In this document: positions 47,013-56,863 of the stretch, one piece after another | Layout: each line of letters begins with the position of its first letter | Position numbering within the stretch: the first letter of the stretch is position 1 | DNA from: an uncultured Pelagibacteraceae bacterium | GTDB lineage: Bacteria; Pseudomonadota; Alphaproteobacteria; Pelagibacterales; Pelagibacteraceae | Direction: 5' to 3' | Assembly: GCA_902529105.1 (NCBI GenBank) | Contig: CABZUW010000006.1 | Coordinates: forward strand, 1-63,866 | Length of the DNA stretch: 63,866 nucleotides | Notes under the pieces: generated by a model | What the model was told of the DNA's origin: nothing | Databases searched by the model: none | Seen by the model: only the letters and a program-made list of their open reading frames with translations | Position numbers and translations under genes: made by a program

Positions 47013-47849
47013 ATGAAGAAAATTTTCATTTTTTTTATCTTTTTTACATATCTAATAATCTCAGGGTGTGGACAAAAAAAAGTAGAGGTCAAGCCTTTAG
47101 AGGACACGAACATAGATAGTCAAATGATAAAAGCTTACAATGAAGGTTTAACAGCTTTAGATAATAAAGATTATATGTTAGCAGTTAAAAAATTTGGTGA
47201 AGCTGAAATCCTATATCCTCAATCAATTTGGGCACCTCGATCAGCATTAATGACAGCCTACTCATATTACGTTTATGAAAGATATTTTGATACAATATTT
47301 GAATTAGAACGATTTTTAAAAACTTATCCTGAACATAATAGACAAAATTATGCTTACTATCTACTTGGTCTAGCATACTACGAACAAATAGTAGATGAAA
47401 AGAAAGATCTCGAACCAATTATAAATTCAAAAAAATATTTTCAAATTATTATTAATGAATATCCGAGTAGTGAGTATGCTGCTGATGCAGAGTTTAAGTT
47501 AGACTTGATTAAAGAAATCTTAGCTGCTAAAGAAATGTATTTAGGGAGATACTATATAGAAAAAGAAAAATGGATACCTGCAATCAATAGGTACAAAACA
47601 ATATTAGAAAATTATGATGACACAATTTATGTAGAGGAGGCCATACATAGACTTGTTGAAATACATTACAAGGTTGGATTGATCGATGAGTCAAAAAAAT
47701 ACGCTAATTTATTAGGTTATAATTATCAATCTGGAGAATGGTATGAAAAATCATATAAAATTTTTAATAAAAATTATGAAAAACCAAAAATTGAAACCGC
47801 TAAGAATAAAAAAACAATAATTCAAAGACTAAGATCGCTTATTAATTAA
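47013..47849 (+). CDS. bamD: Outer membrane assembly lipoprotein BamD (ComL)
   Basis: A 278-residue outer-membrane lipoprotein of the BAM complex, which inserts beta-barrel proteins. Lipobox I-S-G-C gives lipid-modified Cys19 after a Phe/Ile-rich signal. TPR repeats fill the rest: YNEGLTALDNKDYMLAVKKF, YPQSIWAPRSALMTAYSYYV and others through about residue 240. It sits in the alphaproteobacterial lpxC-bamD-ligA order, but without recN in between. Four bases separate it from ligA. Confidence 0.93.
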   Translation: MKKIFIFFIFFTYLIISGCGQKKVEVKPLEDTNIDSQMIKAYNEGLTALDNKDYMLAVKKFGEAEILYPQSIWAPRSALMTAYSYYVYERYFDTIFELERFLKTYPEHNRQNYAYYLLGLAYYEQIVDEKKDLEPIINSKKYFQIIINEYPSSEYAADAEFKLDLIKEILAAKEMYLGRYYIEKEKWIPAINRYKTILENYDDTIYVEEAIHRLVEIHYKVGLIDESKKYANLLGYNYQSGEWYEKSYKIFNKNYEKPKIETAKNKKTIIQRLRSLIN

Positions 47850-47852
47850 AGT

Positions 47853-49871
47853 ATGAGTGAAAAGAAAATTAAGGGTCTATATCAAAAAAAAATTAAGTTA
47901 TTACAAAAACATAATCTTTTATATTATGATAAGAGTAATCCAAAAATTTCTGATAAAGATTATGATAATTTAAAACAAGAAGTTATAAAATTAGAGAAAC
48001 AGTATGATTTTTTAAGTAACAGTAACTCTCCTTCAAAAACTGTAGGTTTTAAACCATCTAGAAATTTTAAAAAGTCTGCACATAGAGAAAAAATGTTATC
48101 TTTGTCAAATGCATTTGATGAAGAAGATTTAATTAACTTTGAGAAAAAAATTTGCAATTATTTAAACGTAGATAAAAATAAGTCATTCGAATACAGTGTT
48201 GAGCCCAAAATAGATGGCATATCTGCATCTTTAACTTACAAAAATGGAAAATTATTATCCGGTTTGTCTAGAGGTGATGGAGAAATAGGAGAACTTATAA
48301 CTGAAAATCTTAAAACCATTAACGATATACCTCAGAAAATAAAACATAAGGAATTTCCTGATGACATAGACATAAGAGGCGAAGTATTTATAACAAATAA
48401 AGACTTTGAAAAATTAAAAGATAAATTTGCTAACGCAAGAAATGCTGCTTCTGGATCTTTAAGACAAAAGGATCCAGGTCAAACAAAAAAAATTCCACTT
48501 AGATTTATTGCTTATAGCTTTGGATATTTTGACAATAATTTTTTTAAAAAACAGTCAGATTTTATTTTTGCATTATCGAAGTGGGGATTTAAAACTAGTC
48601 AATTAAATAAAGTAATTACTGGAGTCCAAGAGCTTACTAAAAATCATGAAAATTTCGAAAAAAAACGCTTCGATATAGAGTATGATACGGATGGATTAGT
48701 TTATAAAGTAAATGATCTAAAACTACAATCTAGACTTGGAAATGTTGCTAATGCTCCAAGATGGGCTATAGCACATAAATTTTCAGCGAAAAGTTCGACA
48801 ACAATAATTGAAAAAATCGAAATTCAAGTCGGCAGAACCGGTGCACTCACACCTGTTGCAAAAGTAAAGCCTGTTAATATCGGAGGAGTAGTTGTCTCAA
48901 ACGCATCTTTGCATAATGAGGATGAAATAAATCGAAAAGATATAAGGGTTGGAGATACTGTTAAGATCGAAAGAGCAGGAGATGTAATTCCACATGTAAT
49001 TTCTGTTGATATAAATTTAAGACCCAAAAATTCCAAAAAATATATATTTCCAAATCTATGTCCATCTTGTGGAAGAAAAATTGTTAAAGAATTCAATACT
49101 CTTACAAAAAAGTTCGATGCAGTTAAAAGATGTCCAGCAGAAGGTTACGAATGTGATAAAATATCAGTCGAAAAAATTAAACATTTTATATCTAAGGATG
49201 CATTAAATATTGATGGTTTAGGAAAAAAAGTAGTTGAAAATTTTTGGGACTTAAAGATGATTAGAACACCTTTTGACATTTATAATTTAGACTACGATAA
49301 AATAAAAAATTTGGAAGGATGGGGAGATCTTTCTGTATCCAACTTAAAATTTTCAATTGAAAAGTCTAAAAATACAACAATCGATAAATTAATATATTCT
49401 TTAGGTATTAGACATATTGGACAAGAGTCTGCAAAATTAATCTCAAATACAATTAAAAATATAGATAACTTATTAAAAATAGATCAAACATATGATTTTG
49501 ATATTTTTTTAAATACAGACGGAATAGGGGATACACAAATAAAATCTTTGAGGAGTTTTTTTTCAAATAAAGTTAATTTAGAGATCATAAGTAAACTTGC
49601 AAAAGTTATGAAAATCAAAAATTTAATAAAAAATAAAAATGGTAAACTTAAAAATAAATCATTTTTAATAACAGGAAAGTTAGAGGGCATAAGCAGAGCG
49701 GAGATTAAATCAATTATTGAGCAGAATGCAGGCAAAATTTTAAGTTCAGTAAATAGTAAATTAGATTATTTAATAATAGGAGATAATCCTACCAAAAACA
49801 AACTTATTAAAGCAAAAGAATTAAAAATAAAAGTTTTAGATCAAAATGAGTTTAATCGGTTGTTAAAATAA
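47853..49871 (+). CDS. ligA: NAD-dependent DNA ligase
   Basis: A 672-residue LigA sealing nicks in replication and repair. The Ia domain is N-terminal (YYDKSNPKISDKDYDNL). The adenylated lysine is in VEPKIDGISASL. OB-fold residues HKFSAKSSTT and the VQVGRTGALTPVA-like IQVGRTGALTPVA block follow. The zinc finger has CPSC and CPAEGYEC (four Cys present). Helix-hairpin-helix repeats and a C-terminal BRCT domain (about 597-672, SFLITGKLEG) complete it. Its stop overlaps the convergent pepP stop region by 9 bases. Confidence 0.96.
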   Translation: MSEKKIKGLYQKKIKLLQKHNLLYYDKSNPKISDKDYDNLKQEVIKLEKQYDFLSNSNSPSKTVGFKPSRNFKKSAHREKMLSLSNAFDEEDLINFEKKICNYLNVDKNKSFEYSVEPKIDGISASLTYKNGKLLSGLSRGDGEIGELITENLKTINDIPQKIKHKEFPDDIDIRGEVFITNKDFEKLKDKFANARNAASGSLRQKDPGQTKKIPLRFIAYSFGYFDNNFFKKQSDFIFALSKWGFKTSQLNKVITGVQELTKNHENFEKKRFDIEYDTDGLVYKVNDLKLQSRLGNVANAPRWAIAHKFSAKSSTTIIEKIEIQVGRTGALTPVAKVKPVNIGGVVVSNASLHNEDEINRKDIRVGDTVKIERAGDVIPHVISVDINLRPKNSKKYIFPNLCPSCGRKIVKEFNTLTKKFDAVKRCPAEGYECDKISVEKIKHFISKDALNIDGLGKKVVENFWDLKMIRTPFDIYNLDYDKIKNLEGWGDLSVSNLKFSIEKSKNTTIDKLIYSLGIRHIGQESAKLISNTIKNIDNLLKIDQTYDFDIFLNTDGIGDTQIKSLRSFFSNKVNLEIISKLAKVMKIKNLIKNKNGKLKNKSFLITGKLEGISRAEIKSIIEQNAGKILSSVNSKLDYLIIGDNPTKNKLIKAKELKIKVLDQNEFNRLLK

Positions 49872-51566
49872 ATTTTTTAACCAGATTTTTTCTTCAAAAT
49901 TAAGATAATTTTTTAATTTCGAATAAACTTCTTTATGATAATCGATTAAATATTGCTTCTCTTCAATAGAGAGCAACTTAAAATCAATTAAATCCTTATC
50001 TATAGGTGCTAGAGTTAAATTTTCAAACTGTAATTTTTTTTTATTTTTCCTAACATAAATAAGATTTTCAATTCTTATTCCATATTTGTTTTTTTTATAA
50101 TAACCAGGTTCATTACTTAAAATCATTCCATCTTCCAACTTCACAGTATTAAACTTAGATATGGCTTGAGGACCCTCGTGAACATTTAAGAAGTAACCTA
50201 CGCCATGACCAGTTCCATGTGAATAATCTAATTTTTTTATTTTTAATGAATATCTAGCCAATTTATCAATTTCATTTCCTTGTTTTAATTTATTTAAATT
50301 TGCTTTTGCAACAGCAATATGTCCTTTTAAAACTCTAGTAAAGTTTTCTTTTATTTTGCGACTTTGATTACTAAAACAAATTGTTCTTGTAATATCTGTT
50401 GTGCCATACTTATATTGCCCACCTGAGTCACATAAATATAAATCTTTGAAATTTAAAATTTTATTAGAATTTTTTGTAGCCTTATAATGTATAATTGATC
50501 CATTAGAGCCACTTGCTGATATTGTTTCAAAGCTTGGATATAAATATTTACTACTTTTTTTTCTAAATTTTTCTAATTTTTTTTCTGCCTCTATCTCAGT
50601 TATTTTTTTTTTATTTTTATATTTAATCCAGTATAAAAATTTAGTGGTCGCAACTCCATCATCAATATGAATATTTTTGGTATTATTTATCTCTACTGAA
50701 TTTTTTATGGATTTTAATTTATATATAGGATCCAGCGTCTTTGTAACTTTGAAATTATTTTTAATTAATTTTTCCTCTAAAACAGAGCATGTCGTCTCAT
50801 CTATTTGAAATTTTTCTCCATCTAATTTTAAAAGTGATTTGTAAAAATGTTCTTTTTTTACGAATTTTAATTTTTTATATATTTTGATTTTTTTAATTTT
50901 CTTTAACTTTTTTACATCTGCAATTAAATAAATTTTACCTGTATTTTGCAAAATTAATTTACAGTTTGGAATTGGACTATTTGGATTATCATAACCTCTA
51001 ATATTTAATAACCAAGCAACATTCTCAGGAGCACTTATAAATAGATTATTAATTTTTCTTTTTTTTAAATACTTAATTAATCTACTAACTTTAGATTGCC
51101 ATCTTTCTCCTGTTATTTTTTCGTTTAAAGCAAAAAAAATATTTTTTGATCCTCTGTTATGTTCAATAGTGAATACACTCGTAAAATTTTCTTTAATTGG
51201 AATTAAAGAACAGTGTTCAGAAAAGTTTTTTCTTAAAAAATTGCTAGTAAATAAACTCGGATCAAATCCAAGTTTTAAAAATTTTGCAGAGTTTTTTAAT
51301 ACAAATTTTGGATTGTATTTTGGTACCTCAAAAATGTTAAAATTTGATCCGCTTTGCCTTTGTGCTTGTAGAGTATATCTACCATCTACGAATAAATAAT
51401 TCTTATTTTTTAAAATTATTGCAAGACCAGCTGATCCAGTAAAGCCTGTTACAGCTTGCAGTCTATTAGGATTAGAATACTCTGAAAAATATTCATCATT
51501 TTTAGGAATTATATAACCATCAATATCATAAAAATTTATTAACCTTTTTACGATTTTGATGTGCAT
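49863..51566 (-). CDS. pepP: Xaa-Pro aminopeptidase (M24 family)
   Basis: A 567-residue aminopeptidase P that removes N-terminal residues preceding proline. It has the long three-domain form: two creatinase-like N-terminal domains (about 1-300, including TGFTGSAGLAIIL and the FVDGRYTLQA strand) and a pita-bread catalytic domain. Metal ligands are the Asp in LYLCDSGGQY, the Asp in GTTDITRTI, the His in SHGTGHGVG, the Glu in LSNEPGYY and the Glu in GIRIENL. It overlaps the ligA end by 9 bases and starts 1 bp after the uvrD stop. Cytoplasmic, with no signal peptide. Confidence 0.92.
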   Translation of the reverse strand: MHIKIVKRLINFYDIDGYIIPKNDEYFSEYSNPNRLQAVTGFTGSAGLAIILKNKNYLFVDGRYTLQAQRQSGSNFNIFEVPKYNPKFVLKNSAKFLKLGFDPSLFTSNFLRKNFSEHCSLIPIKENFTSVFTIEHNRGSKNIFFALNEKITGERWQSKVSRLIKYLKKRKINNLFISAPENVAWLLNIRGYDNPNSPIPNCKLILQNTGKIYLIADVKKLKKIKKIKIYKKLKFVKKEHFYKSLLKLDGEKFQIDETTCSVLEEKLIKNNFKVTKTLDPIYKLKSIKNSVEINNTKNIHIDDGVATTKFLYWIKYKNKKKITEIEAEKKLEKFRKKSSKYLYPSFETISASGSNGSIIHYKATKNSNKILNFKDLYLCDSGGQYKYGTTDITRTICFSNQSRKIKENFTRVLKGHIAVAKANLNKLKQGNEIDKLARYSLKIKKLDYSHGTGHGVGYFLNVHEGPQAISKFNTVKLEDGMILSNEPGYYKKNKYGIRIENLIYVRKNKKKLQFENLTLAPIDKDLIDFKLLSIEEKQYLIDYHKEVYSKLKNYLNFEEKIWLKNLF

Positions 51567-51567
51567 T

Positions 51568-53589
51568 TTATTTCAGTCTTTTTTGATATCTTAGCCATCC
51601 AGGGCTCTTAATTTCGCTTTCAAATTCAACGTCTTGATTAAATTCAAAATCTGCAACTTCATTTTCGTTTTGTATGTTTTTTTCAATATTTTCTTCTGGA
51701 AGTTCCTCAACAAATCTAGAGGCCATACTATCCATCCAATCGCCCTGATAAAATCTATTCATTGAGAATGAGACGTTAACTAATTTTTTTGCCCGTGTAA
51801 TCCCAACGTAAGCCAATCTTCTTTCTTCCTCTAAACCTTTATCTCCTTTTTCCTCAATTGATTTTTGATGTGGAAACAAGCCTTCCTCCCATCCTGGTAA
51901 AAACACCACATCAAACTCAAGTCCTTTCGAAGCATGCATTGTCATTAAATTAACTTTCTGGCCTTCCCAATCTTGGTCAATAGATGTAGCTAAAGACACA
52001 TGCTCTAAAAAGCTATCAAGATTGTCAAACTCCTTCATAGCATTTATTAATTCTTTAATATTCTCGACCCTATTTTCGTTTTCTAAATCTTTTTTATTTT
52101 TTAACATTGAGCTATATCCAGACTCGTCCATAATTGTTTGTAATAACTTCACATGGTTTGATCCGTTTAAATGGTCTTTTGACCATTTTTCTATTAACTT
52201 TATTATTGATGATAATCCAATTTTAGTTTTGGGCTTTATTTTATTTAATTCTAGTAATTTTTTTGATGACTCTATAAGAGAAATTCTATTTGATTTTGCG
52301 AAATTACTGATTGTATTTATAGTGGTATCACCAATTGACCTTTTTGGGACATTTACAATCCTTTCAAACGCAAGGTCATCTTTATGCTGATTTACAATTC
52401 GTAAATAGCTTAGACAATCTTTTATTTCTGCTCTCTCATAAAATTTTATACCTCCAATAATTCTATAAGGTATACCTATTTTTAGAAATCTTTCTTCGAA
52501 CTCACGAGTCTGAAATATAGCTCTAACCAATATGGCCATATTATTATATCCAAATTCATTTTTTAGACTCTCTATTTTATCTCCGACATTTATTGCCTCA
52601 TCTTTTCCACTTTTATAACAACTTAAGTTTATCAGATCACCTTTTTCTCCATCGGTATAGATCTTTTTTCCAACACGATTTCTATTATTTTCAATTAAAA
52701 AAGATGCTGTATTTAAAATATTTTGGGTTGATCTATAATTTTTTTCTAATCTAATTATTTTAGTATTTTCGTAATATTTATCAAATTCTAAAAAATTCTT
52801 AATTTCTGCACCTCTCCAACTGTAAATTGATTGATCATCATCACCAACACAACATAAGTTTTTATGATGCGAGCTTAAATAGTTTAACCATTTACTTTGA
52901 ATTACATTAGTATCTTGATATTCATCAACTAAAATATACTTAAAATTGTTAGAATAAATTTTACATATATCTTCGTTATTTTCAAAAATTTTAACACAAT
53001 GTAAAATTAAATCTCCAAAATCACACGCATTTAAATCAAGTAATTTTTGTTGATATATTTTATATACATTTAAAAATTGTTTTTCTAAGAATTCGGATTT
53101 TTTAATCTCTACATCTAAAGGATACCAACCTTTGTTTTTCCACTTATTAATTACTGATATAATATAATTTGGAGAAATTTTTTTAACATCTATGCTCTCA
53201 GATTTGCAAATATTCTTAATTAACCTTGTTTGATCATCCGCATCTAATATTGTAAAATTATAATTCAATCCAATTGCTTTAGCATGTTTTCTTAAAAGTT
53301 TTGCACTTATTGAATGGAAAGTTCCAAGCCAGGACAAGCCCGAGGAATTTTTATTTAATATTTCGGATACTCTATTTTGCATTTCTTTTGCAGCTTTATT
53401 GGTAAAGGTTACAGCTAGAATTTGATTGGGAAATGCTTTTTTTTCCTCTATTATATGTGCAATTTTAGATGTAAGAACTTTTGTCTTTCCGGATCCTGCA
53501 CCAGCTACAATCAATAAAGGTCCATCTAAATATGAAACAGCTTCCCTTTGCTCGTTATTAAGACCATTTAGATATTCTTTATTTTTCAT
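51568..53589 (-). CDS. uvrD: UvrD/PcrA-type DNA helicase
   Basis: A 673-residue superfamily 1A 3'-5' helicase for excision and mismatch repair. The Q-motif LNNEQREAV precedes Walker A GAGSGKT (residues 30-36). ILVDEYQDTN is motif II, GDDDQSIYSWRGA motif III, RLEKNYRS motif IV, NLMTMHASKGLEFDVVFLPGWEE motif V (in two halves) and EERRLAYVGITRAKK motif VI. It is slightly shorter than E. coli UvrD, lacking part of the C-terminal Tudor-linker, but otherwise complete. It diverges from the AsmA-like gene across 37 bp. Confidence 0.94.
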   Translation of the reverse strand: MKNKEYLNGLNNEQREAVSYLDGPLLIVAGAGSGKTKVLTSKIAHIIEEKKAFPNQILAVTFTNKAAKEMQNRVSEILNKNSSGLSWLGTFHSISAKLLRKHAKAIGLNYNFTILDADDQTRLIKNICKSESIDVKKISPNYIISVINKWKNKGWYPLDVEIKKSEFLEKQFLNVYKIYQQKLLDLNACDFGDLILHCVKIFENNEDICKIYSNNFKYILVDEYQDTNVIQSKWLNYLSSHHKNLCCVGDDDQSIYSWRGAEIKNFLEFDKYYENTKIIRLEKNYRSTQNILNTASFLIENNRNRVGKKIYTDGEKGDLINLSCYKSGKDEAINVGDKIESLKNEFGYNNMAILVRAIFQTREFEERFLKIGIPYRIIGGIKFYERAEIKDCLSYLRIVNQHKDDLAFERIVNVPKRSIGDTTINTISNFAKSNRISLIESSKKLLELNKIKPKTKIGLSSIIKLIEKWSKDHLNGSNHVKLLQTIMDESGYSSMLKNKKDLENENRVENIKELINAMKEFDNLDSFLEHVSLATSIDQDWEGQKVNLMTMHASKGLEFDVVFLPGWEEGLFPHQKSIEEKGDKGLEEERRLAYVGITRAKKLVNVSFSMNRFYQGDWMDSMASRFVEELPEENIEKNIQNENEVADFEFNQDVEFESEIKSPGWLRYQKRLK

Positions 53590-53626
53590 ATTAATATATT
53601 TTTTATAGTATAAGTCTTAAAATTAT

Positions 53627-55024
53627 ATGAGAAAAATTTTCCACAAATTCAGTTCGTTTCAGCTGATTTTTATAATTTTTTTCAGTGTTTTCTTTTCATT
53701 TTTGATTATTTTATCAATACCATCCTTATTTGATTACTCAAAATTTATTAAAAAAATAGAAACACAAGTCGAATCGGATTTCGGTATAATACTTTCAAAA
53801 ATCTCAAAGATAAAATATAGATTTGTTCCATCACCTCATTTAGTTATAGAAAAGTTTGATCTTAGTTTAGACAAAAAAAGGGACTCTATTATTGCTTCTC
53901 CAGAAAATTCAAAAATATATGTGCCATTTTTTAATTTATATAAAAAAAACGATTTGACTGTAGACAAGATTATTTTGAAAGATGTAAATTTTAATTTCAA
54001 TAATGAAACTTTTCATCTTTTTATAAATCATTTAATGCAAAATCAAAATAAAGAAGTTATAATAAAAAAATCAAAATTTTTTTACACTAACTACAAAAAT
54101 CAAGTTTCAACTATAGCAGTATTAAAAGATTTATCTTATTTTTCTAATAAAAAATCAAATCAAAAAAAACTGAAAATTTTGGGGAATTTATTTGATACAA
54201 ATTTCAATTTTAATTGGGGTATGGACTTAAATAATAAACATCTTACAAATTTTGAATTAAAATTCAAAAAGCCAAATTTGAATTTTGAAAATAAATTAAA
54301 TACTTCTGCCAAAAATAAGAAAATTGGTAGCTTAAGGACCACATTTTTAAATTATAAAATCGATACTGATTATTTTTATAACGACAAATTAATAAAGTTT
54401 ATCCCTAAAAAAACTACTAATGAAATAGCTTCAATTGGTGGTGTAATTGAACTAAAACCTTTTTCACTAGACCTTGATGTAGGTATTTATGAACAAAATA
54501 TTAATTCAATAATAAATAGTATTTTATATAATTATTATTTTAATAAAGAAAATATTCACAAAAATTTAAATGGCACTATTAGGCTTAATTTCGAGGATAT
54601 CAAAAATGCGTATTTTAAATCTGGATATATCGAATTTGAAATGTCAGATACCAAAATAAATATTTTAAATAATAGTTTAAACATTAGAAATATTGGTAAT
54701 ATTAAAATGTTAAAAAGCTTTTTCTTTGAGCAAAAAGGTGAAATTTTTTTTACATCTCTAATTGAACTTAATGTATCAAATCAGGAAGAATTATTTAGAA
54801 GATTTTCAATCCCGATTAAAAATAGAAAAAAAGTAGAAAAAATTTTTTTAATTTTTGAAAAAAATATAGATAAAAATATATATTCTATTTCTGAATTTAG
54901 TTTCAATAAACCCTCTGAGTTCGATTTTAAGTTAAAAAATTTCAATTTATTAGATAGAAAAACTTTTGACAATTTTCAAAAATTTAGAAAAATTATAAAA
55001 GAAGAATTTGTCCTTAAAAATTAG
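53627..55024 (+). CDS. AsmA-like membrane-anchored protein
   Basis: A 465-residue protein with one N-terminal transmembrane helix (about 13-33) and a large periplasmic part. Residues 35-110 follow the AsmA pattern: LFDYSKFIKKIETQVESDFG, then a beta strand segment SPHLVIEKFDLSLDK and VDKIILKDVNFNF. The remainder is beta-rich with repeated VGIYE/IGGVIEL-like strands, as in the lipid-bridging repeating-beta-groove proteins. It is shorter than E. coli AsmA (617). The AsmA assignment is moderate; a lipid transport or outer-membrane homeostasis role is inferred. Its stop overlaps fumC by 11 bases. Confidence 0.6.
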   Translation: MRKIFHKFSSFQLIFIIFFSVFFSFLIILSIPSLFDYSKFIKKIETQVESDFGIILSKISKIKYRFVPSPHLVIEKFDLSLDKKRDSIIASPENSKIYVPFFNLYKKNDLTVDKIILKDVNFNFNNETFHLFINHLMQNQNKEVIIKKSKFFYTNYKNQVSTIAVLKDLSYFSNKKSNQKKLKILGNLFDTNFNFNWGMDLNNKHLTNFELKFKKPNLNFENKLNTSAKNKKIGSLRTTFLNYKIDTDYFYNDKLIKFIPKKTTNEIASIGGVIELKPFSLDLDVGIYEQNINSIINSILYNYYFNKENIHKNLNGTIRLNFEDIKNAYFKSGYIEFEMSDTKINILNNSLNIRNIGNIKMLKSFFFEQKGEIFFTSLIELNVSNQEELFRRFSIPIKNRKKVEKIFLIFEKNIDKNIYSISEFSFNKPSEFDFKLKNFNLLDRKTFDNFQKFRKIIKEEFVLKN

Positions 55025-56405
55025 GTTTAATTAATTTTTTTGGGTCAACAATATTATTATATTCTTTTTCTGAAATTAATCCTGATTTTATTGCTTCATC
55101 TTTTAATTTGGAGTTATTCTTTAATGCCTTTTTTGCAATTGTAGCTGCATTATCATAACCTATATAAGGCGCCAAAGCAGTCACCATCATTAAAGAATTG
55201 TCTAAATATTCTTTTATTTTAGTTTCATCGGCTTTAATTCCTCTTACGCAATATTTTGTAAAATTTTTAATACTATCGCTTAAAAGATCAATTGATTGTA
55301 ATATATTCTCAGCAATGAGAGGTTTGAATACATTTAATTCAAAATGTCCGCTAGAACCAGCAATTGTTATACCACTGTGATTACCCATAACCTTTGCACA
55401 AACCATCGTTATAGCTTCTGATTGAGTTGGATTAACTTTTCCTGGCATTATTGAAGATCCAGGTTCGTTAGATGGTAAAATCAATTCCCCATATCCTGCT
55501 CTTGGCCCTGATCCTAAAAATCTTATATCATTCGCAATTTTTGTTAAAGATACGGCTAAAGTATTAAGAACTCCTGAAAAATTAACTATAGCATCATGTG
55601 TTGCCAATGCCGAAAACTTGTTCTTAGCAGGTTTAAAATTAATTTTTGAATGTTTTTTAATTTCTTTAATTATTTTTTTATCAAAATTTTTTTTGGTATT
55701 AATTCCAGTTCCAACAGCTGTTCCACCTTGAGCTAAGAAGTATATTTCTTCTAAAGAATTTTTAATTCTTGAGATGCCTTCCTCTACTTGATTGTTATAT
55801 CCTGAAAATTCTTGACCTAAAGTAAGAGGAGTTGCATCTTGGAGATGAGTTCTTCCAATCTTTACAATATTCTTAAATTTAGAAACTTTTCTTTTTAGTT
55901 CTTTACTTAATAAAAGCAATGATGGTAACAGTTTATTTCTTGTCTCCATTGCCACTGCAATATGTATTGCTGAGGGAAATACATCATTTGTTGACTGAGA
56001 TTTATTAACATGATCATTTGGATGCACAGGTTTTTTTGTACCTTTTTTACCACCCATTATTTCGATAGCTCTATTTGAAATTACCTCATTAACATTCATA
56101 TTCGTTTGAGTGCCGGAACCTGTCTGCCAAACTTTTAGAGGAAAGTTATCTTCTAACTTACCAGAAATGATATCTTGAGAGGCTTTTATAATAGCATTAG
56201 CTATTTTTCCATCAATTAAACCATCTCTTTTGTGAACTATTGCTGCTGATTTTTTTATCAATGCGATAGATTTAATTAATACAGGTCTAACTTTAATTTC
56301 CCCAATATCGAAATATTTTTTAGATCTTTCTGTGGATGCCCCCCAATACTTATCCCCAGGGACATAAATCGAACCAATACTATCTTTTTCTTCTCTTTTT
56401 TTCAC
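55014..56405 (-). CDS. fumC: Class II fumarate hydratase
   Basis: A 463-residue iron-free fumarase interconverting fumarate and malate in the TCA cycle. The superfamily signature GSSIMPGKVNPTQSEA is intact. WQTGSGTQTNMNVNEVISNRA, HPNDHVNKSQSTNDVFPSA and RTHLQDATPLTLGQEFSGY are the active-site blocks. The start preferred is the GTG at 56405, which gives MKKREEKDSIGS and aligns with the usual fumarase N terminus. An in-frame TTG at 56417 would add four residues. It diverges from the MazG-like gene. Confidence 0.93.
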   Translation of the reverse strand: MKKREEKDSIGSIYVPGDKYWGASTERSKKYFDIGEIKVRPVLIKSIALIKKSAAIVHKRDGLIDGKIANAIIKASQDIISGKLEDNFPLKVWQTGSGTQTNMNVNEVISNRAIEIMGGKKGTKKPVHPNDHVNKSQSTNDVFPSAIHIAVAMETRNKLLPSLLLLSKELKRKVSKFKNIVKIGRTHLQDATPLTLGQEFSGYNNQVEEGISRIKNSLEEIYFLAQGGTAVGTGINTKKNFDKKIIKEIKKHSKINFKPAKNKFSALATHDAIVNFSGVLNTLAVSLTKIANDIRFLGSGPRAGYGELILPSNEPGSSIMPGKVNPTQSEAITMVCAKVMGNHSGITIAGSSGHFELNVFKPLIAENILQSIDLLSDSIKNFTKYCVRGIKADETKIKEYLDNSLMMVTALAPYIGYDNAATIAKKALKNNSKLKDEAIKSGLISEKEYNNIVDPKKLIKPNF

Positions 56406-56491
56406 AATTTGAATCAAATATTATATTTTAATTTTATACAATAAATGTAATTAAATTAATAGCATAGGTAACACTAAACTAAGGAAGGATT

Positions 56492-56863
56492 ATGACAAAC
56501 TTTGAAAAGGTTGGTATTTTCATGAAAACTTTTGGTCAAGAGTTAAAAACCAAATCTGAGTTATCAACTGAAAAAATTAATAAGTTGAGAATAAGTTTAA
56601 TTGAGGAAGAATTAGATGAATTGAAACTAGCAATTAAAGAGAACAATATAAAGGAAGTAGCTGATGCGTTAACTGATATATTATATGTAACATATGGTGC
56701 TGGTCATGCTTTCGGAATTAACCTTGATAAATGTTTTGAAGAAGTACAAAATTCGAATATGAGCAAACTCGGCGACGATGGAAAGCCAATTTATAATGAG
56801 CATGGAAAAGTTATGAAAGGTCCAAGTTATTTTAAACCTGACCTTAATAAATTTATAAACTAG
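56492..56863 (+). CDS. MazG/HisE-like nucleotide pyrophosphohydrolase
   Basis: A 123-residue all-alpha NTP pyrophosphohydrolase-like protein. The metal-binding motifs are EEELDEL (about 48-54) and VADALTDILYV (about 66-76). The later GAGHAFGINLDKCFEEVQNSNMSKL matches phage- and bacteria-encoded PRA-PH/MazG-like proteins that hydrolyse non-canonical or excess nucleotides. It is not an obvious histidine-pathway HisE, since no his genes are near. A strong Shine-Dalgarno, AAGGAAGG, precedes the ATG, unusual among its neighbours. It overlaps the convergent ygfZ by 4 bases. Substrate unknown. Confidence 0.8.
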   Translation: MTNFEKVGIFMKTFGQELKTKSELSTEKINKLRISLIEEELDELKLAIKENNIKEVADALTDILYVTYGAGHAFGINLDKCFEEVQNSNMSKLGDDGKPIYNEHGKVMKGPSYFKPDLNKFIN

